From NCBI GenBank assembly GCA_017305715.1, contig JAFKKG010000008.1, positions 496,001 through 560,000 on the forward strand: a stretch of DNA of 64,000 bases. Direction: 5' to 3'. The notes under the pieces are model-generated. The model made no database searches. It saw only the letters and a list, made by a program, of their open reading frames with translations, and was not told where the DNA came from. Each line of letters begins with the position of its first letter. Positions within the stretch are counted from its first letter, which is position 1. Shown here in pieces: positions 33,504 to 45,148 of this stretch. The translations under genes were made by a program, and so were the position numbers. This DNA comes from Hyphomicrobiales bacterium (GTDB lineage: Bacteria; Pseudomonadota; Alphaproteobacteria; Rhizobiales; Xanthobacteraceae).

Positions 33504-34456
33504 TGCTCGATCCTGGGATCGACGGCCGCGCACAGCAAATCCGCGATCAGGTTCACTAGAATGACCACGATCACCATCGTGAACACCACGCCCTGCACGA
33601 TCGGGAAATCGCGCTGGATGGCGCCGCGCACGATCAGGCTGCCGAGGCCGGGAATTGCAAACACGGCTTCGATGACCACCGTCGCCGCCAACATGCGGTT
33701 GACCAGCAGGCTGATGATGGTGAAGAGATTGACGCTGACGTTCTTCAGCCCGTGCTGCCAGAGGATGCGCGTCATCGAGAGGCCCTTGGCGTGCAGCGTC
33801 CGCACATATTGCGAGGACAGCACTTCCAAGAGCGATCCGCGCAACTGCCGGGCCACTTCCGCCATCCCGTAGGCTGCAATCGCAATGCCCGGCAGCAGCG
33901 CATGCCGGATCGCCTCGATCGGCGAAACGCTGAAGGATTTGGCGCCGGTCGCCGGCAGCCAGTTCAGCTTCAGCGAAATCTCGGCGACCAGGATCATCGC
34001 CAGCCAGAAACCGGGAATGGCGACGCCGAGGGATGCGACCATGCTGACCGTCTTGTCGACCCAGCCATTGGGCTTGATCGCCGCGATCACCCCCATCGGA
34101 ATTCCCGTCACCAGCGCCAGCACCAGCGCGATGATTACGATCAGCAGCGTGTTGGGAAAGGCGCGCGAGATCGAGGTCGCGACCTTCTCCCCCGTCAGCA
34201 GCGATTGCGAGAGATCGCCCTGCACGACATTTGCGAGCCACGCGCCGTATTGCACCAGAAACGGCCGATCGAGGCCGTAGACCTTGCGGATCTCGGTGAT
34301 CCGCGCATCGGTGGCGTTATCGCCAGCCAGCGTCACCGCGATGTCGCCCGGCACCAGCTTGAGCAGCGCGAACACGATGAAGGTCGCGAGCAGGATCACA
34401 GGCAGCGCCTGCAACAGGCGGCCGCCGATGACCCTCACCGGACTCCTTCGCGCCAT
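33500..34456 (-). CDS. Peptide/nickel-type ABC transporter permease, DppB-like
   Basis: A 318-residue permease. The first helix (LPVILLATFIVFALLKLVPGD) and the domain after DRPFLVQYGAWLANVVQGDLSQS are typical of DppB. The EAA loop is in VRTLHAKGLSMTRILWQHGLKN. It follows the binding protein by 15 bases and overlaps dppC by four. Confidence 0.93.
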   Translation of the reverse strand: MARRSPVRVIGGRLLQALPVILLATFIVFALLKLVPGDIAVTLAGDNATDARITEIRKVYGLDRPFLVQYGAWLANVVQGDLSQSLLTGEKVATSISRAFPNTLLIVIIALVLALVTGIPMGVIAAIKPNGWVDKTVSMVASLGVAIPGFWLAMILVAEISLKLNWLPATGAKSFSVSPIEAIRHALLPGIAIAAYGMAEVARQLRGSLLEVLSSQYVRTLHAKGLSMTRILWQHGLKNVSVNLFTIISLLVNRMLAATVVIEAVFAIPGLGSLIVRGAIQRDFPIVQGVVFTMVIVVILVNLIADLLCAAVDPRIEQ

Positions 34457-34471
34457 CGGTCAATCCCGCAC

Positions 34472-36019
34472 TTAGCTCTCCAGCCAGACGTCGTCGTATT
34501 TCGGCTTGCCCAGCAGGTTCGGCCTGTAGCCCTGCACCTTCTTGTTCATCGCAACCAGTTCGAACTGGAACGCAAGCGGCAGCACGAAGGCGTTTTCCAT
34601 CACCAGCCGTTGCACGGTCGAGAACGCCTTGCGGCGGACCTCGACGTCCTCCGAAGCCCGCGACGCCTTGATCGCCTCATCCAGCTCCGTCGGCACCGGC
34701 GCCCGTCCGCCATTGTAATAGGCGTCCTTGGTGAACATCAGCGAATAGGTAAGGCTCGGATCGGGCCGACCGGTCCATGCCGCCAGAATACCGGAGCCAC
34801 GCTTCTCGGCGCCAAAGAACGCCGCCGAGGCTTCCGCAATCGGTGCGTTGAGGAACTTGATGTTCATGCCGACTTTCCGGAACTGCTCGATCAGGATTTC
34901 CTGGCGCTGCACCGAATCCTGATCGTTGTAGCCGACGATCTCGATCACGGAGCCTTCCTTGAAACCCGCTTCCGCCAGCAATTTTCGCGCCTTGTCGGGA
35001 TCATAGGGGTAGAGCGCGGCCACCGATTTGTCGTAGGCCCAATGCGCCTTCGGCAGGTTCATGTAGGCGGGCTCGGCGAGGCCGGCGAGCGCCGCCTTGA
35101 CGAAGGACTCGCGGTCGACCGCAAAATTGAAGGCCTGGCGGACTTTCAGGTTGTCGAAGGGCGGTTTTGCCCAATTGAGGAAGATCTGGAAGACGTAGAG
35201 CGTTGGCCCATTGAAAACCTTGACGCTGCTGACGCGTTCGACGATCGCCTTCTGGCGCGGCGGCAGTTGATAGATCAGGTCGTTCTGGCCGGCGGTGACC
35301 GAGCGTGCGCCGGTGGTCAATTCCGGAATGATCGAAAATTCAATGCCATCGGGATAGGGCCGATTGGGCTTCCAGTATTTCTCGTGGCGCTTGACGACGA
35401 TCTTTTCCCCATCGGCCCAGCTGACGAAAACATAGGCACCGGCGCCGACCGGCGTGCGAGTGACATTGCCGGCCGAACTGGCCTTGAGCGCGGCCGGAGA
35501 CACCATCATCCCGGCACGGTCGGAAAGGATGCCGGGCAACGCCGCATCTGGCGTGTTCAGCTTCAAGGTAACCTGCATTGGACCGGTCACCGCGACCGAA
35601 TCCATTGCCGCCAGATCGGCCTTGATGTTGGATTTCGGATCGGACTTGTTGCGCTCCAGGTTGAACTTGACGGCTTCGGCGTCGAGCGGCGTGCCGTCGT
35701 GGAAGGACACGCCAGAGCGGATATTGAGCACCAGCGTGGTCGGGTCCGAAAAGCTCCAGCTCTCTGCAAGGCCGGGCTTGGGCTTGAGCGTCTCGAAATC
35801 CCATTCGGTCAGCGTGTCGTACATCGTGAACAGGAAGGCGTGATCTGAACCCGCGCCGCCGGTGGCCGGATCGAGGCTCGACGGATTGGCAGGCGCCGAG
35901 ATGCGCAAGGTGCCACCGCGCTTCGGTGTCGCTTGCGCGAAGGCCTCGCCGCCAAGGGTTACGCCGGCCAGCGCGCCCGATATCAGCGCCATTACCTCGC
36001 GTCGCGTCGTCTGTGCCAT
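34472..36019 (-). CDS. ABC transporter substrate-binding protein, family 5
   Basis: A 515-residue periplasmic binding protein with a Tat-like signal (TTRREVMALISGALAG ... EAFAQ). KRGGTLRIS, NIRSGVSFHDGTPLDAEAVKFNLER and the late FGAEKRGSGILAAWTGRPDP region place it in SBP family 5, which binds peptides, nickel complexes, sugars or acids. The neighbours (CaiB-like CoA-transferase, acyl-CoA carboxylase) suggest a carboxylic acid or its conjugate rather than a peptide. ATG 36019 is chosen. Confidence 0.92.
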   Translation of the reverse strand: MAQTTRREVMALISGALAGVTLGGEAFAQATPKRGGTLRISAPANPSSLDPATGGAGSDHAFLFTMYDTLTEWDFETLKPKPGLAESWSFSDPTTLVLNIRSGVSFHDGTPLDAEAVKFNLERNKSDPKSNIKADLAAMDSVAVTGPMQVTLKLNTPDAALPGILSDRAGMMVSPAALKASSAGNVTRTPVGAGAYVFVSWADGEKIVVKRHEKYWKPNRPYPDGIEFSIIPELTTGARSVTAGQNDLIYQLPPRQKAIVERVSSVKVFNGPTLYVFQIFLNWAKPPFDNLKVRQAFNFAVDRESFVKAALAGLAEPAYMNLPKAHWAYDKSVAALYPYDPDKARKLLAEAGFKEGSVIEIVGYNDQDSVQRQEILIEQFRKVGMNIKFLNAPIAEASAAFFGAEKRGSGILAAWTGRPDPSLTYSLMFTKDAYYNGGRAPVPTELDEAIKASRASEDVEVRRKAFSTVQRLVMENAFVLPLAFQFELVAMNKKVQGYRPNLLGKPKYDDVWLES

Positions 36020-36042
36020 GGCAATCCCTCCGGCGGTCCTGT

Positions 36043-37043
36043 CTAGGTCGGTGAATAGTTGGGCCGATCGGCGAAGTGGCAGGCCACCCAATGATCCGGC
36101 ATCAGTTCGCGCCAGTCCGGCGTTTTCTCGGCGCAGACCCCTTGCGCATATTGGCAGCGGGTGCGGAAGCGGCATCCGGACGGCGGATCGATCGGGCTCG
36201 GGATTTCGCCTTGCAGCACGATACGGTGGTCGCCGCGCATGGTCGACGGCAACGGCCGCGGCTCGGCCGAGAGCAACGCCTTTGTGTAGGGATGCAGCGG
36301 ACGTTCCGAGACCTTTTCTGTCGGGCCCAGTTCGACGAAACGGCCGAGATACATCACGGCGATCCGCTCGCTGATATGGGACACCACGGCGAGATCGTGG
36401 GTGATGAACACGTAAGTCAGCCCGAGGTCGCGCTGCAGTTCGGCGAACAGATTGAGCACGTCGCCGCGGATCGACATGTCGAGCGCCGCCACCACCTCGT
36501 CGCAGACGATCAGTTTCGGGCGCAGCGTCAGCGCGCGCGCAATCACCACACGCTGCTTCTGGCCGCCGGACAACTGGTGCGGATAGCGCTCGCCGAGGTC
36601 GAGCGCGAGGCCGACGCGGTCCATCGCCTCGTGTGCCCGCTTCAGTCGCTCGGCCTTCGATCCCGCGCGCGCCAGCTCCAGCGGCTCCAGCACGGAGGAG
36701 AGGATCGTCATGCGCGGATTCAGCGCGGCGTTGGGGTCCTGGAAGATGATCTGGTAGTCGCGGCGATGGCTCTGGAATTGCCGCCGCGGCATCGCCAAGG
36801 GATCGACGCCGTTGTGAAGAATGGCGCCGTCGCTGGGTTTGAGCAGAAACACCAGCGCGCGCCCGATGGTCGTCTTGCCCGAGCCGGATTCGCCGATGAT
36901 GCCAAACGTCTCGCCGCGCCGGACGTCGAAGCTGACGCCGTCCACTGCTTTCACCACAGCGCGGCCGTCGGTGGTCTGAAAGCCCACCTGCAGGTCACGT
37001 ACCGAGACGATGGCGTCGCGGCTGGTTTCGGCGGCCTGCGGCA

Positions 37044-37047
<4 letters not shown>
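36043..37047 (-). CDS. Peptide-type ABC transporter ATPase, DppF-like
   Basis: A 334-residue ATPase with Walker A GESGSGKTT, signature LSGGQKQR, Walker B LIVCDEVVAALD, and the DppF/OppF C-terminal oligopeptide domain with a cysteine set (CRFRTRCQYAQGVC). It overlaps the DppD stop by three to four bases. Confidence 0.93.
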
Positions 37048-38122
<1,075 letters not shown>

Positions 38123-38123
<1 letters not shown>

Positions 38124-40567
38124 CAGCCCGCCGCCCGCTTCTTCTCTTTCACGAGCTGTTCCTCCATCAGCATCTCGGTTCCGATGATGCCCTCACGGGT
38201 GAGCTGCTCGATCTCCGCGCTGGAAAGCCCGAGCAACCCGCCGAGAATTTCCTGATTATGTTCGCCTAGCGTCGGCGGCGCGCGCCGGATCGGAAACGGC
38301 TTTGCGCCTTCCCGAAACGGCATCGACGGCTGCGGATGCTTTCCGATGAAGGCGCGATCGACCTGCTGGATGAAGCCCCGCGCCTGCAATTGCGGATCCC
38401 TTAACAGGTCGATCGGCAGCCGCGCCACGCCGGACGCAATGCCAGCCGCCTGCATCGCCGCCATCGCCTCCTCCGGATGGCGCGCCGACGTCCACGCCGT
38501 GATGGCCGCCTCGATCTGGCTCTCGATGGCGCGCCGTCCGACCGCCGTCTTCAGCCAGGCGTCGGTGGCCCAATCGGCACGGCCGAGCAGCTTCGCAAGT
38601 CTGGGCCACATCGCATCGCTGGACACCGCGACCATGATCCAGTTGTCGGTGCCGGCGCAGGGGAAGCAGCCATGCGGCACTAAGTCCGGATGGCGGTTAC
38701 CGTATTTGACGGGTTCCTTGCCGTCGATCGAATGCGCAATGATCCAGGGCGCTGCAAACGGCATCATGCATTCGATCTGCGCGAGATCGATGAACTGGCC
38801 CTTGCCGGTCAGCCTGGCGTGAATCAACGCGATGAGGACCGCGGCGCAGCCGTTCAGCCCGCCGACCGCATCGCCGAACGCGGTGTGGCTCATGACCGGC
38901 GGACCGCCGGGGTCTCCGACCACGCTCGGCAGGCCCGATCCCTGTTCAAGCGTCGAGCCATAGGCGCGGCAATCGCGGTTGACGCTGCCGGCGCCGAACG
39001 CCGACATCGACATCACGACCAGCTTTGGATTGAGCTTGCTCAGCACCTCATAGCCCAGCCCGAGCTTCGGCAGCACTTCCACCGAGTAATTATCGACCAC
39101 AATGTCGGCATCGGCCAGCAGGCGCTTGGCGAGATCGAGGCCTTGCGGCCGCGTCAGATCGAGCGTGATGCCGCGCTTGTTGCGGTTCATGATGCAGTAG
39201 CGGACGGATTTCTCGTACATCTGTTCGAGAACATAGGCCGGCCGCCGGTCCACGCCGCGCCACCAATCCGGATATTGCGTGGCCTCGATCTTGATCACGT
39301 CGGCGCCGAGATCGGCCAGCGTGCGCGTGCAGATCGGCCCCGCCCAACCCATCGAGAAATCCACCACGCGGACGCCCTCGAGCGGCAGGCGGTCGGCATT
39401 GCCCGGCTTCGGCGTCGGCAGGCGTCTGGCGGCGACGCTGGCATGCGCGCTGCCGAGCATTTGCTCGCCGATGTCAGGCACCGCACCACCGCGCCGCGGC
39501 GGCGTGCCGGTCAGGCGCTGCATCGAGCCCGCCGTGAAGCCGGTCTCGTCACCGACCATGATCGGCACGATCGCGCCGCGCGCCCGCTTCTCCTCGTCGG
39601 CAACGAGATCGGCGATCTCCGGCACCGGCACGATCGGGATCTTGCGGCGCAGGCCCTCGGAAAACCATTCCTGCGCGGTGCGCTGCTTCAGCCGCGGGAT
39701 GAATTGGCGCTCGATCATTTCCACGTGCTGCAGGCGGTCGACGCCCATCACCAGCGCCGCGTCGTCGCGCAATTCGGGTAGTCCCAGCATCTCGCAGAAC
39801 GCCCGCCATTGCGCCGGGGTCACGGTGGTGACGCCGAGCCAGCCTTGTCCGGTCTCATAGATCCCGACCGGGAATGTCGGCCAAAAGCGATTGACGCCGA
39901 TGCGCCGCATGATGTCGCCGCGCACGAACGATTCAAACATGATGTATTCGGTCACGGCGATGCTGGATTCGAAGATATCAAGGGAATTCGAGCGTCCCCG
40001 CCCGTCCTGCATCCGGCCCAGCACCGAAGATGCCGCCGCGATGAAACCCCAGAGGCCGGCGAAGATGCCGGTCTGGAAATCCGGCGCGTGCATCGGCGGT
40101 CCCTCGGCCGGTCCGACCAGCTTGACCAGTCCGGTCAGCGCGCGAATCGTCGAATCCGTTGCTGCGAATTTGGCGTAGGGCCCCTCGCGGCCGAACCAGC
40201 TTACGTCAAGGTGAATGAGGCCGGGATGATTTTGCCTGAGCGCGGCAAGGTCGAACGCCGGACAATCCGCCGCATCGATATCGCGACCGTCGAGCAAAAT
40301 GTCGCAGCCCGCGATCAATTCGGTCAGCCGCGACGAAGCACCCGCGTCCTTCGGATCGAGCACAATGCTGGATTTGTTGAAATTGAGAAATGCAAACCAG
40401 GCGCTGTGCCCTTGTGGCGTTAGCGGCGCGGCGCGGCGCAGCGGATCACCGGCTGATGGCTCGATCTTCCGAACCGTCGCACCGAAATCGGCGAACAGAC
40501 GCGCGCAATAGCTCGTCGCCGCCGCGCTTCCGATTTCGACGATTCGCAGATGCGACAACGTGCCCAT
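38123..40567 (-). CDS. Tandem (duplicated) CaiB/BaiF family III CoA-transferase
   Basis: An 814-residue protein of two family III CoA-transferase domains in series, whereas single-domain members are about 400 residues. Domain 1 (about 1-390) opens LRIVEIGSAAATSYCARLFADFGATVRKIEP; domain 2 opens VRVVDFSMGWAGPICTRTLADLGADVIKIE. The catalytic Asp is kept in both: D163 (APDFQTG) and D566 (FGDAVGG). It heads the operon with the importer and acyl-CoA carboxylase, so it probably activates the imported acid as a CoA ester. Confidence 0.9.
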
Positions 40568-40706
40568 CCCGCTTCCTCATGGCCGTACATCCGGCGTCAT
40601 GCACGCGCCGGTTCAGTTTCTTGTTGCTGACCATGAAACCTTGCCCGCCCATCGATGCAAGCGGAATTTTTCTTCCGCAACACGGAATTGATTCGGGCGC
40701 AGATGC

Positions 40707-42143
40707 CTAGCTGCAATGCAGTTGCGCTTCGAACCAGTTCTGAAGGGAGGCCGAAAGCGGCGGCCACGTGCGTTGAAAACTGCCGAGCTTGCCGGCATTG
40801 GCGCGGTAAATGCCGCGCAATTCCTGCTCGATCGCGGGCAGATCGACCCCCAGGCATCGGCCTTCGCTCACGATCGTGCGACCGTCCACCACCAGGTCGC
40901 GCAACAGCGACGCATTGCCTCTCGCAAACAGCAGCTCGATGGGATCGACCGGCATGATCCGGTCGCGGTCGAGCCGGTCGAGATCGATGGTGACGAAGTC
41001 CGCCGGCGCACCGGGCAGCAACGCTCCGGTTCCCGGCGCACCGGTCACATTGCGGCCGTTGGCGACGGCGAGGCCAAGAAATTCCGCGGGCGTCCAGGTG
41101 CGCGTGAAGCCAAGACCGCCGTGGAACATCTGCACCAGCCGCATTTCGCGCAGCACATCGTCGTCCTCGTCGAGCGCCAGGCCATCGACGCCGACAGCGA
41201 TGGCGCAGCCGCATTGATGCGCGGCAGCAATGGGCGCGAAACCCGATCGCAGATGCATGTTGGAACTGAAATTGGTCACGATGCGCGCGCCGGAGCCGGC
41301 GATCATCTCGATCTCATCCGGCCGGGCGTGAATGCAATGCGCCAGCGTCAATCGCTCGGACAGGAAGCCGATGTCACGGAGGTAGCGGACGATGCCATCA
41401 GGGAAATGTTGGTCCGCCCAGGCGCGCTGGTAGACGGTTTCCAGCAGGTGCATGTGGATACGCCGGCCTGTGAGCGCTGAGTTTTCGGCGACCGCCTCGA
41501 GCAGCGGCTTTGAACACCATTGCACGCCCGCCGGCCCCAATTGCACGTCGACTTTCGGACCGGCAATCGCCGCAGCAATCGCATCCGTCAGCTCGATATA
41601 GGCTTTTGGCGACATCGGCGCGCGCACGAACAAGTCCTCGATGGTCTTGCGATCGTCACTGGGTAGCTCTGACAGCACCGGCTCGCTATCGCCATAGAGA
41701 ATGGGGTTCTGGTCGCGCACGGCCAGCGCGAATGCGATGCGGATGCCGACATCGGACGCGGCCCGCGCGATCGCCTGGGCCTCGTCGAGCAGCGGCATGG
41801 TCCCGCTCGGCCGCGTGTAATGCACCATCATCGAGGCACACCCCGCCCGCGCCGAGCGCGCCAGCGCGGAGGCCGCCGTGAGATAGGGATCGACCGGCGT
41901 GCCAAGCGCCGATCGCAGGATCCAGCTTTCCAAGGGCATGCCGATCGCGCCAAAGGACGACGCGGTCGGCCGCGCATGGTCGTGGGCGTTGACGAAAGCG
42001 GGCAGGATGAGGGAGCGCGGCCCGGCTACGGGTTGCGCTCGCTCGGCGATGGATGTGATCAAGCCGTTTTCGTGCCGCAGCACGGCGTTTTCAAGCAGGC
42101 CGCGGTCAGGACCGGAGAACAGGTTATGAGCGGTAATTTCCAT
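40707..42143 (-). CDS. Amidohydrolase of the chlorohydrolase/deaminase type
   Basis: A 478-residue metal-dependent hydrolase. Metal-site motifs are NAHDHA (HxH), HMHLLE, the histidine in LTLAHCIH and aspartate in GVDGLALDEDDD. This set is typical of the guanine-deaminase, atrazine-chlorohydrolase and related subfamily that acts on N-heterocycles. It is downstream of the TauABC-like importer genes across a family-C repeat, so both may act on the same compound. The substrate is unknown. Confidence 0.85.
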   Translation of the reverse strand: MEITAHNLFSGPDRGLLENAVLRHENGLITSIAERAQPVAGPRSLILPAFVNAHDHARPTASSFGAIGMPLESWILRSALGTPVDPYLTAASALARSARAGCASMMVHYTRPSGTMPLLDEAQAIARAASDVGIRIAFALAVRDQNPILYGDSEPVLSELPSDDRKTIEDLFVRAPMSPKAYIELTDAIAAAIAGPKVDVQLGPAGVQWCSKPLLEAVAENSALTGRRIHMHLLETVYQRAWADQHFPDGIVRYLRDIGFLSERLTLAHCIHARPDEIEMIAGSGARIVTNFSSNMHLRSGFAPIAAAHQCGCAIAVGVDGLALDEDDDVLREMRLVQMFHGGLGFTRTWTPAEFLGLAVANGRNVTGAPGTGALLPGAPADFVTIDLDRLDRDRIMPVDPIELLFARGNASLLRDLVVDGRTIVSEGRCLGVDLPAIEQELRGIYRANAGKLGSFQRTWPPLSASLQNWFEAQLHCS

Positions 42144-42161
42144 GGGCGCACTTCACTCGCT

Positions 42162-42246
42162 CGTCACTGCGAGGAGCGAAGCGACGAAGCAATCCATCTT
42201 TCCCCGCGTCGGGATATGGATTGCTTCGCTTCGCCCGCCATGACGA
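42162..42246. repeat. Intergenic repeat, family C
   Basis: GTCACTGCGAGGAGCGAAGC and GAAGCAATCCATC are mirrored by GATATGGATTGCTTCGCTTCG and GCCATGACGA. It is the same family as 26026-26110. Confidence 0.8.
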
Positions 42247-42247
42247 A

Positions 42248-43273
42248 TTAGTTCGCCGTGTACTTTAACTCCCTTTCCGCGCGCGGCGGCAAAAATTCGC
42301 GCGAGAAAATTTCCGACGCCGCCGGCGCCCGCGCCAGCTGATAGCCCTCGACGATGATGCCGATGGCGCGGGTCATGCGGTCGTCCTTGACGTCGCCGAC
42401 GCCGATATCCTTCATCTCCTGCGAGACGATCAACTTGTCGAAGGAATATTGCAACCGGCGCTTCTCGACGTCGACATTGATCAGATTGTCGTAGTTCAGC
42501 GCCGCCTTCATGCCGGCGTTCTGGTCTTTGGCTACCGCGATCATGCCCTTGTTGACGGCGCGGACGAGGCCGGCGACGGCCTTCGGATTCGATGCCAGCA
42601 GCTTCTTGGAAACCATCACGCCGTTGGAATAGAGGTCCATGCCGTAATCGCCGAACGAGAACCATTTATAGTCCTTGTCGGGATCCTGGCGGTTCAGCAC
42701 CAGGTTGAAATAGCTGGTGATGTTGAACACCAGCGCCGCATCAATATCGCCCTTGATCAACATCGGCTCCTGCAGGTTGGGCGCCATGTTGGAGATCTTG
42801 ATCTTCTCGCCTTCCAGCTTGTTCTTCTGCACGAACACCGGCAGCAGCCGCGTGGTTGGCGTGCCCTGCGCGCCGCCCAGCGTATGGCCTTCGAAATCCT
42901 TGATGGTGTTGATGCCACTGGTGTTCTTGGTGACGATCGCGAACGGCGGCTGGTTCCAGACCATGTAGACCATGACCGGCGCGTCCTGCGGCTTGGTCGC
43001 GGCGTTCTGGATGATGGCGTTGACGTCGCCGAAGCCTGCGTCATAGGCGCCCGACATGATGCGCGTCACGGTCGCGCCAGAGCCCTCACCCTGGTCGATC
43101 ACGACATTGAGGCCCTCTTCCTTGAAGTAGCCATTGTCCCTGGCGTAGAAAAGGAAGGCGTCGCTGCCCTGAGTTTTCCAGCCCAGCGTGAACTTGATGG
43201 TGGTCTCCTGGGCGCTCGCAGCACCCGCGAACAGAGCTACTCCGAGCAGCGCAGCGCCTAGTTTCGTTAACAT
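42248..43273 (-). CDS. NMT1/SsuA-type ABC transporter substrate-binding protein
   Basis: A 341-residue periplasmic protein with a signal peptide ending SAQ (about residue 22). KFTLGWKTQGSDAFLFYARDNGYFKEEGLNVV and GVVMVSKKLLASN-type motifs place it in the NMT1/THI5-like family, which binds sulfonates, thiamine precursors, pyrimidines or nitrate. With the permease and ATPase upstream it completes an importer. The neighbouring deaminase-like genes favour a nitrogenous ring compound. Confidence 0.9.
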   Translation of the reverse strand: MLTKLGAALLGVALFAGAASAQETTIKFTLGWKTQGSDAFLFYARDNGYFKEEGLNVVIDQGEGSGATVTRIMSGAYDAGFGDVNAIIQNAATKPQDAPVMVYMVWNQPPFAIVTKNTSGINTIKDFEGHTLGGAQGTPTTRLLPVFVQKNKLEGEKIKISNMAPNLQEPMLIKGDIDAALVFNITSYFNLVLNRQDPDKDYKWFSFGDYGMDLYSNGVMVSKKLLASNPKAVAGLVRAVNKGMIAVAKDQNAGMKAALNYDNLINVDVEKRRLQYSFDKLIVSQEMKDIGVGDVKDDRMTRAIGIIVEGYQLARAPAASEIFSREFLPPRAERELKYTAN

Positions 43274-43316
43274 CGTGAACCTCCTCGACTGGGTTGGATC
43301 ATGGTGGATGAAATCG

Positions 43317-44093
43317 TCATGTCGCGATCAGATCGTTCTTTCGCGTGGCCCAGCCGGTGACGCGGCCCTCGATCAGCGAAAAGATCACGTAGAGCGCGAC
43401 GCCGAGACCGGCGAGCACGAACAGGCCAGCGAACACCAGCGGCACATTGAAATTAGAGGACGCGGTCATCATCACGTTGCCGATGCCGCGGTTCGACGCC
43501 ACCGTCTCCGACAGCACCGCGCCAACAAAGGCGTAGCTGATCGCGACCTTCAGGGAGGCAAAGAAGAACGGCATGGTGCGCGGCAGACCCACATTCCAGA
43601 GAATGTCGAGCTTGCTGGCGCCGAGCGCCTTCAGCACGTCCTCGAGTTCGGGTTCGGTGGTGGCGAGCCCCGTCGCGATGTTGACGACGATCGGGAAGAA
43701 GCAGATCGACAGCGCGGTCAGCACCGCCGGCACCGAGCCCGAGCCGAACCAGAGGACAAAGATCGGCACCACGGCGACCTTGGGGATCGAGGAGAAGCCG
43801 ACCAGCAGCGGATAGGCCGTGTCATACGCCGTTTTGGAAACGCCAATGACCGCGCCGAGCACCACGCCCAGGCCGACACCGAGCACGAAGCCGATCATCG
43901 TCGTCGCCAGCGTCTGCAGGATATGCGGCCACAGCAGCGGGAATTTCTGGTAGAGCGTGACGAACACTTCCGACGGCCGCGGCAGCACGAGATCGGACAT
44001 CCCGGTCATGACGCAGAACAATTCCCAGGCGGCAAAGAACAGCACGATCAGTGCCGCCGACCAGGCCTTTTGTCTGAGATCGCTTGCGGTCAT
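43317..44093 (-). CDS. SsuC/TauC-type ABC transporter permease
   Basis: A 258-residue inner-membrane permease. Several hydrophobic helices, GVGLGVVLGAVIG, IPKVAVVPIFVLWFGSG and the EAA loop ALGASKLDILWNVGLPRTMPF are typical of the taurine/sulfonate/nitrate permease family. It overlaps the ATPase gene by four bases (ATGA). Confidence 0.92.
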   Translation of the reverse strand: MTASDLRQKAWSAALIVLFFAAWELFCVMTGMSDLVLPRPSEVFVTLYQKFPLLWPHILQTLATTMIGFVLGVGLGVVLGAVIGVSKTAYDTAYPLLVGFSSIPKVAVVPIFVLWFGSGSVPAVLTALSICFFPIVVNIATGLATTEPELEDVLKALGASKLDILWNVGLPRTMPFFFASLKVAISYAFVGAVLSETVASNRGIGNVMMTASSNFNVPLVFAGLFVLAGLGVALYVIFSLIEGRVTGWATRKNDLIAT

Positions 44094-44959
44094 GAGGCCG
44101 CTCCCTCGGCTGGCGCGCTGCGCGCATCGACGATGAAGGCGCGGAGCTTCTGGTTCAGCGCCACGAAATCCGGCTCGAAGGTCATGGCCACCGTGCGTGG
44201 GCGGCTGAAGCCGACCTGGCTGTCATCGACGATGCGGCCGGGCCGCGCGCTCATCACGCAAATGCGGCTGGCGAGGAAGCCGGCCTCGCGCAGATCGTGG
44301 GTGACCAACAGCACGGTCGCCTTGTGTGTCATCCAGAGGTCCTGGAGGATCGACCATAATTCCTCGCGCGTGAACTGGTCGAGCGCGCCGAACGGCTCGT
44401 CGAGCAGCAGCATGCGTGGCTCGTGGATCAATGCGCGGCACAGATTGGCGCGCTGAAGCATGCCGCCGGAAAGCTGCCAGGGATAACGACTGCCAAAACC
44501 CTTGAGGCCGACTTGCTCCAGCAGCGCGTTGGCCTTGTCGCGGAATTCGGTCTTGCGCAGTTTTCGGAACTGCGAGCGGAACGGTTCGACGATTTTGAGC
44601 GGCAGCATGATGTTCCGCTCGATCGTCATCCAGGGCAGCATGGTCGGGTTCTGGAACGCCATGCCGACGCGCAGCGCCCGCGCCGCCACCTCCCGGCCGC
44701 CGACGATGACGACGCCGGTGGTCGGCTGAACCAGGCCGCTGACCAGCCGCAGGATGGTCGACTTGCCGCAGCCGGAAGGCCCGACCAGCGCCACGAACTC
44801 GCCGTCGGCAATCCGAAGCGTGGTTTTCGATAAGGCCGGCACCGCCCGCTCGCCCCGGCCGAAGGTGACGGAAGCGTCCGAGAGCTCGATTGCGATCGGT
44901 GCGGCGGCCGCCGAGACCGGTGAGCCGATGAAGTCCGAGTGTGGTTGCATGCGCATCAT
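44090..44959 (-). CDS. SsuB/TauB-type ABC transporter ATPase
   Basis: About 289 residues. Walker A GPSGCGKST, Q loop MAFQNPTMLPW, signature LSGGMLQRAN, Walker B MLLLDEPFGALD. The ABC domain begins well after the start, so ATG 44959, 44956 or 44950 are all possible and no clear ribosome site separates them. The start region lies among TGCATGCA boxes and is divergent from the GntR gene. Confidence 0.9.
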   Translation of the reverse strand: MMRMQPHSDFIGSPVSAAAAPIAIELSDASVTFGRGERAVPALSKTTLRIADGEFVALVGPSGCGKSTILRLVSGLVQPTTGVVIVGGREVAARALRVGMAFQNPTMLPWMTIERNIMLPLKIVEPFRSQFRKLRKTEFRDKANALLEQVGLKGFGSRYPWQLSGGMLQRANLCRALIHEPRMLLLDEPFGALDQFTREELWSILQDLWMTHKATVLLVTHDLREAGFLASRICVMSARPGRIVDDSQVGFSRPRTVAMTFEPDFVALNQKLRAFIVDARSAPAEGAAS

Positions 44960-44977
44960 GGCAGCAAGTGCATGCAA
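44945..44977. promoter_or_regulatory. Putative GntR operators near the ATPase start
   Basis: TTGCATGCG at 44945-44953 and TGCATGCAA at 44969-44977 match the core TTGCATGCAA seen elsewhere in the locus. One overlaps the ATPase start region, which suits repression. Confidence 0.5.
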
Positions 44978-45071
44978 GCCGGATGCCAGCAAAACTCGCG
45001 TGTAAAATCAACAGGGTTGCAAAAAGCCGCCCAAATCAGCGGATTCAATTTGGGCAATCCGGCCGCCAAAC

Positions 45072-45080
45072 TGCATGCAA
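45072..45080. promoter_or_regulatory. Putative GntR operator upstream of gntR
   Basis: TGCATGCAA lies 68 bases upstream of the GntR start, in the divergent promoter. A further CAAATTGAATCC / GGATTCAATTTG-like pair is at 45040-45060. Confidence 0.5.
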
Positions 45081-45148
45081 TTCAGGCGCTGAATTGTCGC
45101 CCATTTGTGATATGAGGTCGCATTCGAAGCACTGTGAGGGACTAGCCG

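Noticed and set aside
33752-35848. Long plus-strand open frame of about 698 codons
   Set aside because: It is antisense to the DppB and binding-protein genes, with composition typical of a high-GC shadow frame (rich in Arg, Asp and His). The minus strand has clear transporter motifs.
40568-40706. Possible small gene between the CoA-transferase and the amidohydrolase
   Set aside because: Only short shadow frames occur, without a ribosome site; treated as the promoter region of the CoA-transferase operon.
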